From: Oehlia diaphana
Lineage: Eukaryota; Glomeromycota; Glomeromycetes; Glomerales; Glomeraceae
NCBI GenBank assembly: GCA_003833135.1
Contig: QZLH01000224.1
Span: 1-64,000, forward strand
Length of the DNA: 64,000 bases
Direction of reading: 5' to 3'
Positions within the stretch are counted from its first letter, which is position 1. The number at the start of each line of letters is the position of its first letter. This document shows positions 41,694 through 54,484 of this stretch, in pieces. Below the pieces are notes generated by a model, which was not told the DNA's origin, did no database searches, and saw only the letters and a list, made by a program, of their open reading frames with translations. The translations under genes were made by a program, and so were the position numbers.

Positions 41694-43919
41694 ATGATGT
41701 CTGATAACAATTACTTCAAGAATTGGAAGTTTTATATTATTGATGCAAGAATACCAAAAGACAAGTTGGAAACTTGCAAGAAACGAATACTTTCTCATTG
41801 CGGACAGCTTATAGATAATTTTGATAACGCTGATGTTATATTGACTCTTTTTAAAACTCCAACACGAATAGTGCGTTATGTGTCTCCAGAAACGCGCAAA
41901 CCTATATGTTCTATTGATTGGGTTGAAGAATGGTGTGCAATAATATTTATTATCTTTAAAAGAATGTTTTAAAAAAAAAACTAAAGGATTTATCTTTTTA
42001 GTGAAACAGCTAGAATGAGAGTGCCATATGATGGTTTTTTGATAAATATGAAACCCAAACCACTTAACGAATCTTTTGTGCAGAACAAAGCTTATCAGAG
42101 TGAATCAACGAACAGTGATGGAGGGTAAATTGTCTAAATCTTAAATATTTATTCCTTTTAACTGAATTTTTTAATTTTTCATAGGGATTCTTCCGATTCA
42201 GGAAATAATTTTACAGACGAAGAACTAAGTTCAGATATGGAATGTTTGTATTTCTTATAAGTTTCGAGCAAAATTGTGTAAAGTGAAAAATCAAGGTTAT
42301 TTTTAATTTTTTTTGATTGAACTATAGTCGATTTAGATCCTTGTTTCATTAATACAAAATACGAATGTCTTCGTCCTACACCTCTTAAACCCAAGTACAA
42401 TCAATGTCTCGTGGAATTGCTAGAAGTGATAGAACATGCACGTGAGTTAAATGGTGAAGAGAGAAATGCATTGAGTTATCGTCATGCGATTGCAGCACTA
42501 AAGGTAATTTAAATAAACCAATAAATATAATAAGATTAACTTATAAGATTCGGTTTAATTAGGCTTATCCACGTAATATTGAAAGCTACGCAGAAGCTCG
42601 TAAAATAATAGGTAAGGGAAATATGCTTTTATTGTTATTGAAGATTGACTTAAGATATAAAATGAGTTTCATCATAGGAATTGGTCCGAAAATCGGAAAT
42701 CATATAAAAGAATTTTTAACAACAGGTTATTAGCACATAAATCTTTATTTTAAAATTATACATGATTAGAATTTATTCATTATATTGAGTTATAGGCACA
42801 ATTCCTGAAGCAGAAGAAATTAATGCGAGTGAAAAATACCAAACTTTGGATATTTTTTCCCGCGTTTATGGTAAGATTGATAGTAGTCAGTTTAACGCGA
42901 AATGAACTCCACTCATATATATGTTAATTTCCAATTTTTTGAGGTGTTGGCTATAAAACAGCTCGGAAATGGTACCAAAAAGGATATAAGTCGATAAGAG
43001 AGTGCATGAAGGATCCATATTTAACTCATGTTCAGAGATTAGGTTTAGAACTATTTGATGATTTTCAGAAAAAGTAGATAGAAAATAATATTTTGAAGAA
43101 TTCTTTTTGTCATGAAATTTAATTAATTGAAATTTTAGGATGTCAAGACAAGATATACAAGAAATACTAGATATTTTGAATAAAGTTATTAAAACCATGT
43201 ACCCAGATTGTATGATTACTCCTGTTGGAGGATATCGTCGCGGAAAAGAATTCAGTGGAGATTTAGATGTTGTCGTATCACATCCTCAAGAGACCGTTGC
43301 GAATAATTTGTTAAAGGATATAGTAGAAATACTTATAAATAAAGGTTTGTAATTTGTAAAATTTGTAATTATTTCAACTTAATTGATTTGGACATCTATT
43401 TAGGACACCTGAAACATAAACTTTTTTATGGGCAGCCAAGCGCAAAAAATAAAAAGGATGTTCCGAGCGAACTTATATCCTCCCATAAAAATATCATGGA
43501 CAACCTTGATAAGGTATAAACTTATGTTTGTTTTTTACAATAATCTTGTTAACTCTTTATTTAAAATTTTTAGTGTTTTTGTGCTTTTATCCAACCAAGT
43601 ACACGAATATGTCGGCAAGTTGATCTTATAATAGCTCCTTATTCCCAATATCCAACAACTGTTCTTGGTTGGACAGGTATATTGTCTTGTCGATTTCATT
43701 AAACGCGCATTAAACTAATTTCGCTATGATAATTTAGGGTCGAAACAATTTGAACGATCGATAAGAAATTTTGCAAAGAAAGAAAAAAAAATGACATTTG
43801 CGTCACATGGGCTCTTCTTAAATGTTGTTCCAAGAAGACGCGTCTGTGTAACTTCTGAGAAAGATGTCTTCGATATTTTAGGAATACCTTGGGTGGAACC
43901 TGAAATGAGAAATTGTTAA
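41694..43919 (+). CDS. Family X DNA polymerase with N-terminal BRCT (Pol4/lambda-like)
   Basis: DNA repair polymerase for gap filling and end joining. An N-terminal BRCT domain lies in exon 1 (YIIDARIPKDKLETCKKRIL...PICSIDWVEE). A Ser/acid-rich linker follows, then the 8-kDa/HhH region (YRHAIAALKAYPRNIESYAE, GIGPKIGNHIKEFLTTG), a second HhH (VYGVGYKTARKWYQKGYKSI), and the palm: VGGYRRGKEFSGDLDVVVSH with two catalytic Asp, and RQVDLIIAP with the third. It ends ...GIPWVEPEMRNC. About eleven exons. The exon 1 donor is probably GTGTGC at 41933, replacing the usual BRCT Trp-Cys with a Cys join. BRCT plus lyase domain suggests Pol lambda/mu/Pol4, active in nuclear non-homologous end joining. Confidence 0.93.
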
Positions 43920-45865
43920 TTTATTAGGATGATATATAATGTTCCATCACTTCAAATTTTGTAACAGTAGTTAACTAGTTTATAAAGAATCGTGTATATT
44001 TACTAAATTTTATTGTATTTATCTATTTATTAATTTATTACACTATTGATTAAGTATTATGTGTTTCAAATTGGTCTTGTCTAAAAAATGCATGTTCTTT
44101 GTAGATAACTAGTTATACATAATATCATCGTCTAAATTTCTATATTTAAGTGCCTGAGGTAACATTTGAAGTTAACTTTGCAAGAAATAATCATTGGGAC
44201 GCTATAACGCTATACATATCCGCACCTTACATTATCGTAGATCCGTAGCCTTGTCGGTTTTACATATTCATGTTCGACAGAGGATGTTCTTTTCCAAATT
44301 GATGACGTTCACCACATTTAGTTCATTCTCAAAGAACATTAAAAGCCCACAGACAATTTAATGATAAAAGAACCACGTGTCAAATAAAGACAAATATGGC
44401 ACTATACGGTACGGAGTTTTCATTAATTACAAAGAAAATTTGGCGAGCATAAACATATACACCTTTCATTATGTAATTATGTAGAAAAAAAAAAATACTG
44501 GGGAGTAGAAATTGTTAGCTATTACAAATAGCACGAGAACCTTTCCTTTTATTATAAAGAACACGAGTCAATTTTTTTTTTACGTTCATTCTAACTAGAA
44601 TAGTATTGTTACGACATTGTTCACTGTAAAGGAAATCGAGATTTTAAAACGCATGCTGAACCTTATCTCAGATTTATATGTTGATAAAACTTTCCACGTT
44701 GTTGTGTTGTAATACTGCATGGTTATTACATAATATCAGATTTCACGTGGAAATCTGCGTAAATTTATGTAAGCTTGCATAAATGAAAAATATATTCAAC
44801 TAGCGTTCTTAAAGCAATAGATAAATTTAATAGAGTCAACTCTACAAATGCATTACTTATAAATGCATTCCCTTCCTAAATGCACACTTTAGTTCAGTTC
44901 CAAGTATATATGACCTCTAATTGTAAATGCATACTCTTTGTAATTGCACACTTTTTCTGGTCCCGGGGGGGGGTGGGGTGCATTTATAGAGAGTTGACCG
45001 CTTATCGGAATTGATACTACTATCATATATAATTGAAAATTGGCAATCACTAAAAATAAATTTAGGCTTAATACAAATGCTCAAAATATTGAAAATACAA
45101 AAGAAGCTTTAAAAGGTTGCAATAGTATAGCTAAGCAAAAATTTGCTTTAACCGTCCATCATATATGATATTTTGGCGGATATTATGGATAAAGCAATTA
45201 ATGATGTATTATTGCTAAGATTTTTTATTAAACAAGATACAAATCAACAAAAAAATTTTTTATTCAAATTCTAAATGATAAAAGCTAACTTAAATCACAA
45301 AATAATTTTTTTTTTAAAAAAAAATATAGATTTATTTAATATGAAGTTAGTAAGTAAATGAGATAATTCAAAAAAAAAAAAAATATATATATATAAATTT
45401 TGAATAATAAGAATTATTGCGTAGCATACGGATGTGCAATGCAACAATGTTGTGTATGGCATTTATTCCAGAATAAGAAATGCATTATGTAGTCTCCTTT
45501 GAAACTCCTTACGAAATCATAAATAGCAGAAGTATAAATATTGACAATTATAAAAATTGCCATTACAACTGCCATATTCTCTCAATAGTATAAAAATAGA
45601 AGAAATATAACTTCTTAACAACCTAATGGTTACAATTCTTTGGAAATTCAGGTTATCAGGAAGAGATTTTTTTATCTTTGAGAGCAGAAATTCTTTCCCA
45701 GTTTTGGCATTTCTAAAAGAAACGTGTGTGATGTTAATATTTTTTTATCTAAGTTGTTAAAATTCAATCAATAAATATTCGGAATTTACCCCTCCGCGTC
45801 AGCACGATTCCCAATCTGAATTATTGTAATTTTTAATATCCACAAGTTGTGGCAGAATCCAATAA
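43920..45865. other. Intergenic region with an inverted-repeat element
   Basis: No gene found. It separates the polymerase from SMG9 (convergent) and contains the element at 44836-44998, a G-rich run, and AT-rich simple sequence. Confidence 0.5.
44836..44998. mobile_element. Possible MITE with imperfect inverted ends (GTCAACTCT...)
   Basis: The left end GTCAACTCTACAAATGCA is mirrored at the right by TGCATTTATAGAGAGTTGAC, differing by a small insertion. The interior repeats ATGCA motifs five or six times and carries a run of nine G (within TCCCGGGGGGGGGTGGGGTG). No coding frame or clear target duplication was seen. Confidence 0.5.
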
Positions 45866-47936
45866 TCACATATCCCTTAACTTATGCGAAAACTTTACAT
45901 AATCTATAATAAACTCGGATTTACGAACTAAATCCCAAGCTTTCATAGCACTTTTAAACCTGTAATTAAAATTGTTTCTTTAATACATAAATTATTAATT
46001 AGAATCTGGGAAAACCGATTTTACCATTCTTTTTCAGAAATTTGTCCCTTTTTGCCACTTTTTTTTGGCAATTCAAATATTTGATTTCTCATTGATTCTG
46101 CGAAAACTAAAAATGTATCTGCATTTGGATATTTAGAGCCTGTTCCTTTTCCCTTAGGATGAAGAGGCTGACTCTCAAAAGGTAGAAGAAATAAATTTGG
46201 CATTAGATATTCATCAGAACGTTTATACATAGTAAAGGTTTTAGCCAGGGAGACCGTACCTACTTATTAAGACATTAGAAAATGCTGCATTACTAAACCT
46301 GCAAATTATTCTAAAGGAATTTATAGTAATTGTAATTTACCAAAAATTTTTAAATTGGATTCTTGAAACATTTTATTCAACATATCACACACGAGATCAT
46401 ATCTAACTGTTGTAAATTCGGTAGGAGATGTTTTGTTGCATACCAAAACTGATTAAAAAACAACAAGCAATAAACGTTAATATTTAATTAAAATAATTTG
46501 GAGTCAGATTTGAGTTAGCTTACCGATATCAGGATAATATTCGACTCCATTATCACTCGAGGTCAACGATGGTATTGTTGGGTATTCTGGAATTCTATAC
46601 TTCAACATTTCAGCTTTTTTCAAAAATTCCCATGTAGCGTAATCAATACTTTCAGTAACAACCATAACAACGTTACAAACAGAATACAGAAACAAAGCAA
46701 GTTGTAGAGACTAAAATTTTAAAAGATTATTAATAAAATTAATGCCAATACTTTTAATTGATATATTCTAAATTTAGTATTAACCTGTAACTCGAGCCAA
46801 ACCTCAGGTGTTATATTATCAGGAATATAGTCATTTCTAATCGCATGTTCTAAAACTGAGAGACTATAAATCGGCTACGTAAAAAAATTAATTTGCATTA
46901 GATAATTTAAATGTGATATTTTAATATTATTAAATATGCTACCTGAGCATCCAAAAGAACTATTTTTTCAGGAGTGACATGAATATCAATTCCAATTGTT
47001 TCGTGACTTGCAAAATTAAGGGTATCAATCGATTGACTCGAAAACGCCTGATATTACGAGAGATTTAATAAAGGCTCAAAAATACTAAAGTGAAAGATAA
47101 TTATTATGCAATAACTATACATTCTGTGGATCTTGGCATAAAGTAGAAATAACGGTGGATTTTCCTGATCCTTGCGGTCCGAAGACACCTACAACGAAAT
47201 GACCAGGAAGATCACTTAGGATCTATAATTATATTAATACCGATTTCAAGTTAATATGTCCTTAGAATAGTGGAATAAATTGCATTCGAAAATTACGCTT
47301 ACATACTTTTAGCAACCAACCTTTAAGACAGATTCATTATTAAATATTCCTTTTTCATTTACCATTTTAACAAATGGTCTTTCGAGAGATTTTCCTCGCG
47401 TGCCAAAAAGTTTAGTCTCAGCACGTGAAATATTGGCCGAAGTAGCTCGATTAAATAATACTTCTTCCCGAACTGGTGTCGTGCTGGATAACCGAGTTTG
47501 GGGAGAAGTTTCTGCTATTGGCTTTGTCGTTGTAAGTTGAGGAGGACTAGTTGTTTGAGAGGAAGTAGTTGTTTGAGATGAACTACTTGGTTGAGGTCTA
47601 CGTTCTAGAATGACGGGTGCCTGATAAAAAGATTTGGGAAGGTGATCTGGTGTTGGTGTCGTCAAAGATCCTGAAGGATGATCCTAACATGTAAAGAATT
47701 TCAGAAAAAACTTGAATAAAAAAACTAGATTGTAAAATAAAACGGCTTCTGTTTAATACCTTTAGTTTTCTTTCGCGTCTTCGACCCCCTCCCTCTCCAC
47801 GTGCACGATCTCCTCTTCCACCTTCTCTACGTCCTCCTTTGGGATGACCATTACCACTTATGTCACGAGCACCTCTTCCGGATCTTCCATCTTCATTGTG
47901 CTCTTCTGTATCGCGGTTGTTACCTCCTTTTGCCAT
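45866..47936 (-). CDS. SMG9: Nonsense-mediated decay factor SMG9
   Basis: SMG9-type partner of SMG8 and the SMG1 kinase, which phosphorylates Upf1 during nonsense-mediated decay. The N-terminus is Gly/Arg-rich (MAKGGNNRDTEEHNEDGRSG, GGRREGGRGDRARGEGG) and then Ser/Thr/Pro-rich, both disordered. The G-like domain follows: FVVGVFGPQGSGKSTVISTL (intact P-loop), VTPEKIVLLDAQPIYSLSVL, LQSLQLALFLYSVCNVVMVV, GVEYYPDIVLVCNKTSPTEF, and GTVSLAKTF. The end is EKEWFKSAMKAWDLVRKSEF. These segments match animal SMG9 in order. Start codon 47936 opens a 59-codon first exon (47760-47936). It is divergent from Gtr2/RagC. An SMG1-complex member implies a metazoan-like NMD branch absent from budding yeast. Confidence 0.9.
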
Positions 47937-48261
47937 AGGAATAATGAAAATTAAACAACAAGAAAGTTGATATAAAGCGATATCAAAGAATTCAATCTTT
48001 TTGATAGTTCACGTGATAAATGTATCGTTTCGGAATTTATATATTTGTATCGGAAAAATTCCCGAAATCGATCTTTTGAACTACTACTTTTGCTATGTCG
48101 GTATGTCCTAACCAACATACCTTTAATGCTATTTATTTTTTTCCAAACTTATAACATTTATATTTCCTTTAGCACTCTGAAGATGAATATAGTCTCCATA
48201 CAAGTCATATTGGGTATTGTAGTTCTTCAAATTTCGAAAATTATTAGTTTACCCTAATTTA
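47937..48261. promoter_or_regulatory. Bidirectional promoter of SMG9 and Gtr2/RagC
   Basis: 325 bp between two divergent start codons, with one CACGTG box at 48010-48015, 74 bp from the SMG9 start and about 250 bp from the Gtr2 start. Confidence 0.6.
48010..48015. promoter_or_regulatory. CACGTG box (TTCACGTGATAA context)
   Basis: An E-box in the SMG9/Gtr2 divergent promoter. Rag GTPases feed TORC1, and MITF/TFE-type factors that bind CACGTG regulate Rag genes in animals. A parallel here is speculation. Confidence 0.55.
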
Positions 48262-49845
48262 ATGGATAATTTTTATCTTAGCAATGATGTGTCTGAAGAT
48301 CCTGTTCAAGACCATCGACCGCGATTATTGATTATGGGTCTAAGGAGGTGGGTAAGAAATATCTAAGGTAAACTTATTTTCATTCAAATGTCTGTTAAGA
48401 AGAAATTCTGATAAATAAATTCATAGGAGCGGCAAATCCAGTATTCAAAAAGTCGTATTTCATAAAATGGCAGCTAACGAAACCTTATTCCTTGAAAGTA
48501 CCAATAAAATTATTAAAGAGAATATCACGTAATTATTCTCGGTTTTTTAACTAATTTTTTTTTTTTATTTCGAAGTATGCTTTGTTTGATTTTAACTTTT
48601 AAAATATGTAGATCATTTATTGATTTTCAAGTATGGGACTTTCCTGGACAAATCGATTATTTTGATACAGCAACTTATGATTCAGATGTCATTTTTGGAG
48701 AGTACGGAGCGTTAATTTTCGTAATCGATGCGCAAGTAAGTTCATGTCCTTGTGTTTATAAAATTATTAATCAAATGTGACAATAATGACGTCTTTTAAA
48801 TCCAGGACGATTATATTGAAGCTCTCAATAGATTGCATCAGACTGTTTTACGTGCTCATGAAAAAAATAAAAATCTCACTTTTGAAGTATTTATACATAA
48901 AGTTGACGCTTTGTCCGATGAGTTCAAAATCGACACACAACGCGACATTCAACAGCGTACTACAGACGAATTAGCAGATGTTGGATTAGAAAATGTTCCT
49001 TTGTCTTTTTATTTAACTAGTATTTATGACCATTCAATCTTTGAAGCTTTCAGCAAAGTTATTCAAAAATTAATACCTCAGTTACCAACTTTGGAAAATT
49101 TGTTGAATATTTTGTGTGCGGTAAGTTATTTATTTGTTAATATTATTAAGTTCAAAGTATTAAATTGACTTGGGTTGAAAATTTATTAGAATTCCGGAAT
49201 AGAAAAGGCATTTTTGTTTGATGTCAATTCGAAAATTTATATTGCTACCGATAGTTCTCCTGTTGATATGCAAACTTACGAAATTTGTAGTGATATGATT
49301 GATGTTATTATCGATATTTCTGAAATATACGGGTACATGATTTGCTAAGAATTATTTTAGTAGGTTATAATAATTACATAAATTTGAATCTTTTCATACT
49401 GACATTATTGTTAATTCTTTCAACAGTCGTACGACTTCTTTTCATCAAATTAACGACGAACTATATGGAGATGATCAAACACAAGTCGAAACCAATGGGA
49501 AGGCAGGAAATTACGGTACAACTACTGACACCGCAAACGATGCGGCGTCACTAATCAAGTTAAACAACGGAATGGTACTATGTCTCAGGGGAGTGAACAG
49601 GTATATATATTCAAATTCTTATTTAAAATATTAATCAAGAAACTCGTGACTAAACGATCAAATTTAGATTTCTTGCATTGGTTTGTCTCCTTCGATCCGA
49701 TAATTTCGAAAAGCATGGTTTAATAGATTATAATTTTCAATGCTTTAAACAAGCAATAGCAGAAGTATTTGAATTAAAACGTCGTAGTGCTGAAAGATTG
49801 AGACACGAAGGAATGAGACTTTCAGGAGAGGGGGATAATTTTTAG
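48262..49845 (+). CDS. gtr2: Rag-family GTPase Gtr2/RagC
   Basis: RagC/D-type GTPase that dimerises with Gtr1 on the vacuole or lysosome to signal amino acids to TORC1. The G1 loop is split by an intron: LLIMGLRR + [15 protein letters not shown]3 is [20 protein letters not shown], and G4 is [12 protein letters not shown]. The C-terminal roadblock-like region follows ([50 protein letters not shown]). The end is [17 protein letters not shown]. The start at 48262 gives [20 protein letters not shown], a typical short acidic leader. Confidence 0.96.
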
Positions 49846-50452
49846 TTCATATAAGCTAATTTCATGTATCAAAGCATAGAATCATTATTTATTTAGCTAA
49901 TGTAATATTATTTATTAAACATTAAATTATTATTTTAAATAATAAATAGGAAACTAAACTAAGCGTTGTAGTTAACATGCATAATCTATCAGTAAATTTA
50001 CACGACAAGATGTAAATCACGTTGTAATCTTAATTGGCCTGATTACATTAACTTTGATTGAATAAAATAACTCTGGCAAAATGACAATAAATGTTTCGAA
50101 ATTATACTTTTTAATTGTTAAATATTTATTAATTAATAAGGACTGGTATCTAACTTTATGACGAATAATTTTTTTTTAAATTAGAGTTCATAATAATGGT
50201 AATACCAAGGAAAGAATTGTTATAAATTAGCTATTTAACAATCAATAAAAATAAATAAATAAAATAAAATAATAATCATATTAAATCTAAAGACAAATTA
50301 TAAAATTAAATAAGTATAATTGATAGTGAAGTAAGAAAAATATAATAAACACACCTTGAAACCTCAACCACTACAATACACTTCAAGAGATATTCATAAA
50401 TGTCATCAAATCAAATTTTCTTTACCTTGATATATTTAAATGTAATGTTTTT
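49846..50452. other. Convergent 3' region of Gtr2 and the WD-repeat gene
   Basis: AT-rich, no gene seen. It presumably holds two 3' UTRs. Confidence 0.5.
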
Positions 50453-52740
50453 TTAAGAGGGTCTTATCCAAAATTTAATATGTCCCTTTCGGCAGGTTGT
50501 TATGATGGAATCTTCACGAAATGTTATTGAACATAATGGATCAGAATCAATTGACTTTGCCTGAAATAATTTATATCAATTAGACATGTATTAGTTATCA
50601 TAAAACGCAATCCTATAACTCACCATAACTGGTTGTAAAATAGCCACTTCTGATCTGGGTAAACACGGATGAACCGTGTTTTTTGTAAGTTCATGTTCAA
50701 CTATATTTCGCCTTAACGCGACTGTAGTTGCATGTGATTGCGATGCTAAACTAGCCCTACGGTGACTACCCGGCTAAATACAAAACCAAGGTAAGAAAAA
50801 TGTCACGAAGAAAATAGAATATACCAAATAAAAAATAAAAATAGGAAAAAGACATAAATTACATAAAAGATGTTTGGAAACAATATCAACATACGCTCTT
50901 AGGCTTGTGTAACGCGCTCACACTGAAATCCCACAATAATAATTTTGTGTCCTCTCCTACTGAACCAAAGCGATAATTACGTTCGTCACATCTCCAGGGG
51001 TCAAAAGACACCCCAGTTACCCAGGACTGATGTCCTTGACATCGTGCTACAATACGTTGTTCTCGAAAAGCCCATATGGTAACCAGGTCATCCTGACCGC
51101 CCGTCAATACATACCTACCATCAGGACTCCAACATACACACAAGAGCCCACCAAAGTAACTACTGTATGTATCGTATAAACTAAAATTTAAAATAAAATT
51201 TAAAAAAAATTATATTTCAATTATTTAACTTTATGATTTATCTTGTAAGATTTGTAAACTACATACGTTTCTTGTACAAAATCTATTATTCGTAGACAGC
51301 CATCCACGGACACAATTGCAACATGTTGACAATCAGGAGAAAATGCAAACGCTAATATTATAAACCAAAATGTTAATTTATAGGTAATACATAAATAATA
51401 AATAAAATTTAAAGAAATTTTACCTGTTACGGATTTCTTCGAAACTTGCCAATGTGATACAGGATTATGCTTAGCATTTTTAGATGGTCGTGATACACGG
51501 AATCTTTAGATGCGATCCAAAAAGATTTTATTATTACTTCAAATTAATAAGATATCATGCGATGTTATTATTAAGATACATTATTATTTATCTATATTTT
51601 ATTTAACTTAAACTATTCACTAACCCACCTTTCTTCTTCATTTCCTGTAGATGCAGTAAATGATTGATCATCTTTTTCTTTATCATATATAATTATCGAT
51701 CCATCTGAATAAGATGCCATAAAGAGATTTTCAGATCCTGGCATCCATCTAACCATAGTAACAGATGAATTATTTATTACTCCCTACGGAGGATATAATT
51801 TTCTCAGAAATTAAATAATAACTAGATCTATTAAAATTATTAAATTTTTGGAAAATACCTGCTTGTTAAGTCGATCATATTTATTACATAGCGGATCGAA
51901 CCAAATAATGTCACCAGATGAAAATCCGATAATAACATCCAAATGGTCACAAGAGCGGGTAAGCTGATTCACATCATGACATATTGGATGTGCCTTGGTA
52001 AAGATTACCCGAGACAAAGGTTCCTGACAATAAAAATAATTTTCAAGGTGTGTGTATATAATGGTACATAATGCAACTTCGACACAACTTCAATCCAATA
52101 ATACCTTTGGCTTTGTCAAATCAGTCCAGCAAAATGTCCGTCCCGAGTTAAAAAATAAATATGTATCTTCATTCTGTCGGTTCGCTAATATCTTTGTTAA
52201 ATTATCATTCTGAATAATTTTTGCCACAAATGATGATGTCGTCTTGGTAATATTACTCCTTGCTTTTTTTCGCTTTACAGGATTGAAAAATGAAAACATA
52301 TCATCCTCCTTCTTTCCCTCGATTGATGTTGGAATTGATCCATTACTATTCAAGCTATTCAAGGGAGATTTTAACATCGGTGATAATTGGTTTGTGAAAG
52401 TAAATCCAATACTTTCCACAGTTGGTGATAAAGGTTCAGAATGTGATTGTAACTTTTCTAAATCTAAAGAATCGTCCATATCAACCACTAGTGTGTTTTC
52501 TGTACCAGAAGATCGATTAATAGCAATTTGTTCACCAACGCGATCAACTGCAGCAACAGTATTTTCTCCATTGGATGAAATTGGCTGAGTTGGGTATTCT
52601 TTGTATTTAACCGAAACTACAGAAACTAACGTCCCACCGGTCAAATTTGGTGCGCTAGTATCAAGTATAATGTCGTCTCTTAGAGTATACTGTCCTTCTA
52701 CAACTAAAAAGCCTTTACATTCGTTCGAAGTGGCTGCCAT
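50453..52740 (-). CDS. CreC/WDR20-like WD-repeat protein
   Basis: WD-repeat protein of the WDR20/CreC type. CreC partners the deubiquitinase CreB in fungal carbon-catabolite repression, and WDR20 activates USP12/46 in animals. The N-terminal 212 residues are extended and partly disordered, ending [20 protein letters not shown] then [22 protein letters not shown] units follow: [40 protein letters not shown] with the CreC/WDR20 mark [53 protein letters not shown]; and [14 protein letters not shown]...[17 protein letters not shown]. The last exon reads [24 protein letters not shown], then TAA at 50453-50455. First exon 52105-52740; at least seven exons. A CACGTG box lies 288 bp upstream. Confidence 0.92.
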
Positions 52741-53245
52741 TTAAAGCTAACAAGCGTAAGCTGGAGATTTAAAGTTTAAAAAAAATATGAGTTCTCAGAA
52801 ATGTGATCTACCGTTTAAGATTGTCGACTTTTCTAATGATTTCTATTTAACCTATATTTTTGCACCTAAATGAACTTTTAAAAAATTTCAGTAGATTTTT
52901 CAACTTATTGTTTTCTAATGTAAATAGAATATTAGAGATCATAAATTTCGTTAATTTAAGAGGATTTAATTTATTTGTTGAATCACACCACAATTATATT
53001 ACACATGCTACGTACATGCATGTAACCCACGTGATTAACCAAAAATTTATTTGTAAAAAGTCCTTTTAGAAAATTTATCTTCAAGAATATGAAAGTTTTT
53101 TTTTAAAATAATAATAAACTATTTTTTTATATTCATAAAATAATAATAACAGGAATCATTAAGTCTTCGTTTATTTTACATTGCAGAAATTTGTAATTTT
53201 AAACATCACAACCACACTAATAAAATAATGAATGGGATAATAATT
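52741..53245. other. WD-repeat gene promoter and NAC-alpha 3' region
   Basis: AT-rich; the frame at 52860-53069 looks like chance. It contains a CACGTG box at 53028. Confidence 0.5.
53028..53033. promoter_or_regulatory. CACGTG box (CCCACGTGATTA context)
   Basis: An E-box 288 bp upstream of the WDR20/CreC-like start codon. The right half shares CACGTGATTA with the pirin copy. Confidence 0.5.
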
Positions 53246-54244
53246 TTATGGAAGCTGTACGGACTAAAATAGAAATTAGTTTAAATAATAAATTTGATAA
53301 GTATAAATAAAATTAGGTATTACTGTAAACATATAAAACTTACCATAATAGCATCAACGATATCGTTATTATGATTCTTCAGCGCTTTTATTGCTTTAGC
53401 TCGGGACACATTCTAGAAATATATATATATTTTTTAAATTTTGCTATATAATATAAACGGGTGAATAATAATAACAACATACAGCTTGTTGCATGACCAA
53501 TTCGACATCCTTAGCCTCAACATTAGATTCATCCATATTCAAATCTTCTTCATCGTCGTCTTCATCAGCAGCTGCTTCATCTATCTTAATGGTATCTTGA
53601 GCAGCAGAAGAGGCCGCAGTTTCGGCAGCTTGGAATTGTTGAGCAGCGTTAGCTTGAGCTTGAGAATTAAGATCCTCGACTTTAGCTTCGCCGAACACAA
53701 TGTAGCAGTCAGAATTGGGGGATTTATAAACATCAGGATTAGAAATGACAAGGAGGATCTAATATTAAAATAATTTGATCAATCAGTTTGATCATAATAA
53801 TTTAAAATAATTTATACTGATGTTTGTCGGAATCACGCAAAATTAAACCAAACAGCTTAAATATCTTCATTGTTATTTAATTAAACATACGTTTTTTGGC
53901 CTTCGGATGGTAACACGATTGATTCCTGGCACCACTTTCAACCCTAGCTTCTGCATTTGCTTGCGAGCCTTCTTTTCTCCGCGGCTCTGAATTTTGGAAA
54001 TATCAGCTTGAGCAATACCAGGGGGAACAATACCTTCCTCCTCTAATTCTGGGATATCTTCATCAGAATCTTCCTCTGATTCAACAACTGTAGTAACAGT
54101 AGAAGTCTTTTTAACACTGGTAGACTCAATTTCAGAAATCTGTTTTGAAGAACTCTCTATTTTAACTTCTTCTTTTGTTTCAGAATCAATTTCTTCAATT
54201 TTGATTTTCTCGCTGGTTTCGCTTTTTTGTTCTGTGCTGGCCAT
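53246..54244 (-). CDS. EGD2: Nascent polypeptide-associated complex subunit alpha
   Basis: NAC-alpha, the ribosome-bound factor that shields nascent chains together with NAC-beta. The acidic N-terminus is long ([20 protein letters not shown]). The NAC domain spans [33 protein letters not shown] / [20 protein letters not shown], and [15 protein letters not shown]. An Ala-rich linker, an acidic [16 protein letters not shown] stretch and a C-terminal UBA-like helix set ([33 protein letters not shown]) complete it. The last exon encodes only SVQLP and stop (53246-53263). The acidic leader is longer than in yeast Egd2. Divergent from the carrier gene. Confidence 0.96.
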
Positions 54245-54484
54245 TATGTTATAAAGGAAGACTTTTTAACGGTATCGTTGATTTACTATTATTTAAAAAA
54301 ATTTTAAAGTGGCTTTTTCACAAATTTCCCGATGACGATTGATAATCTGGAAGATCTGTCGATCAACACATGATCATTAAAATTCCCGATCTGATTTGCT
54401 GAGCAAACTTAATTTATAACATATCTATAATAAGCAAATTCCATCAAAATTCGACTTTTATCGAAATTGAAGAGAATAACAGAA
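54245..54484. promoter_or_regulatory. Bidirectional promoter of NAC-alpha and Rim2-like carrier
   Basis: 240 bp between divergent start codons. No known motif stands out apart from AT-rich stretches and TGATCATTAAAATTCC. Confidence 0.5.
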
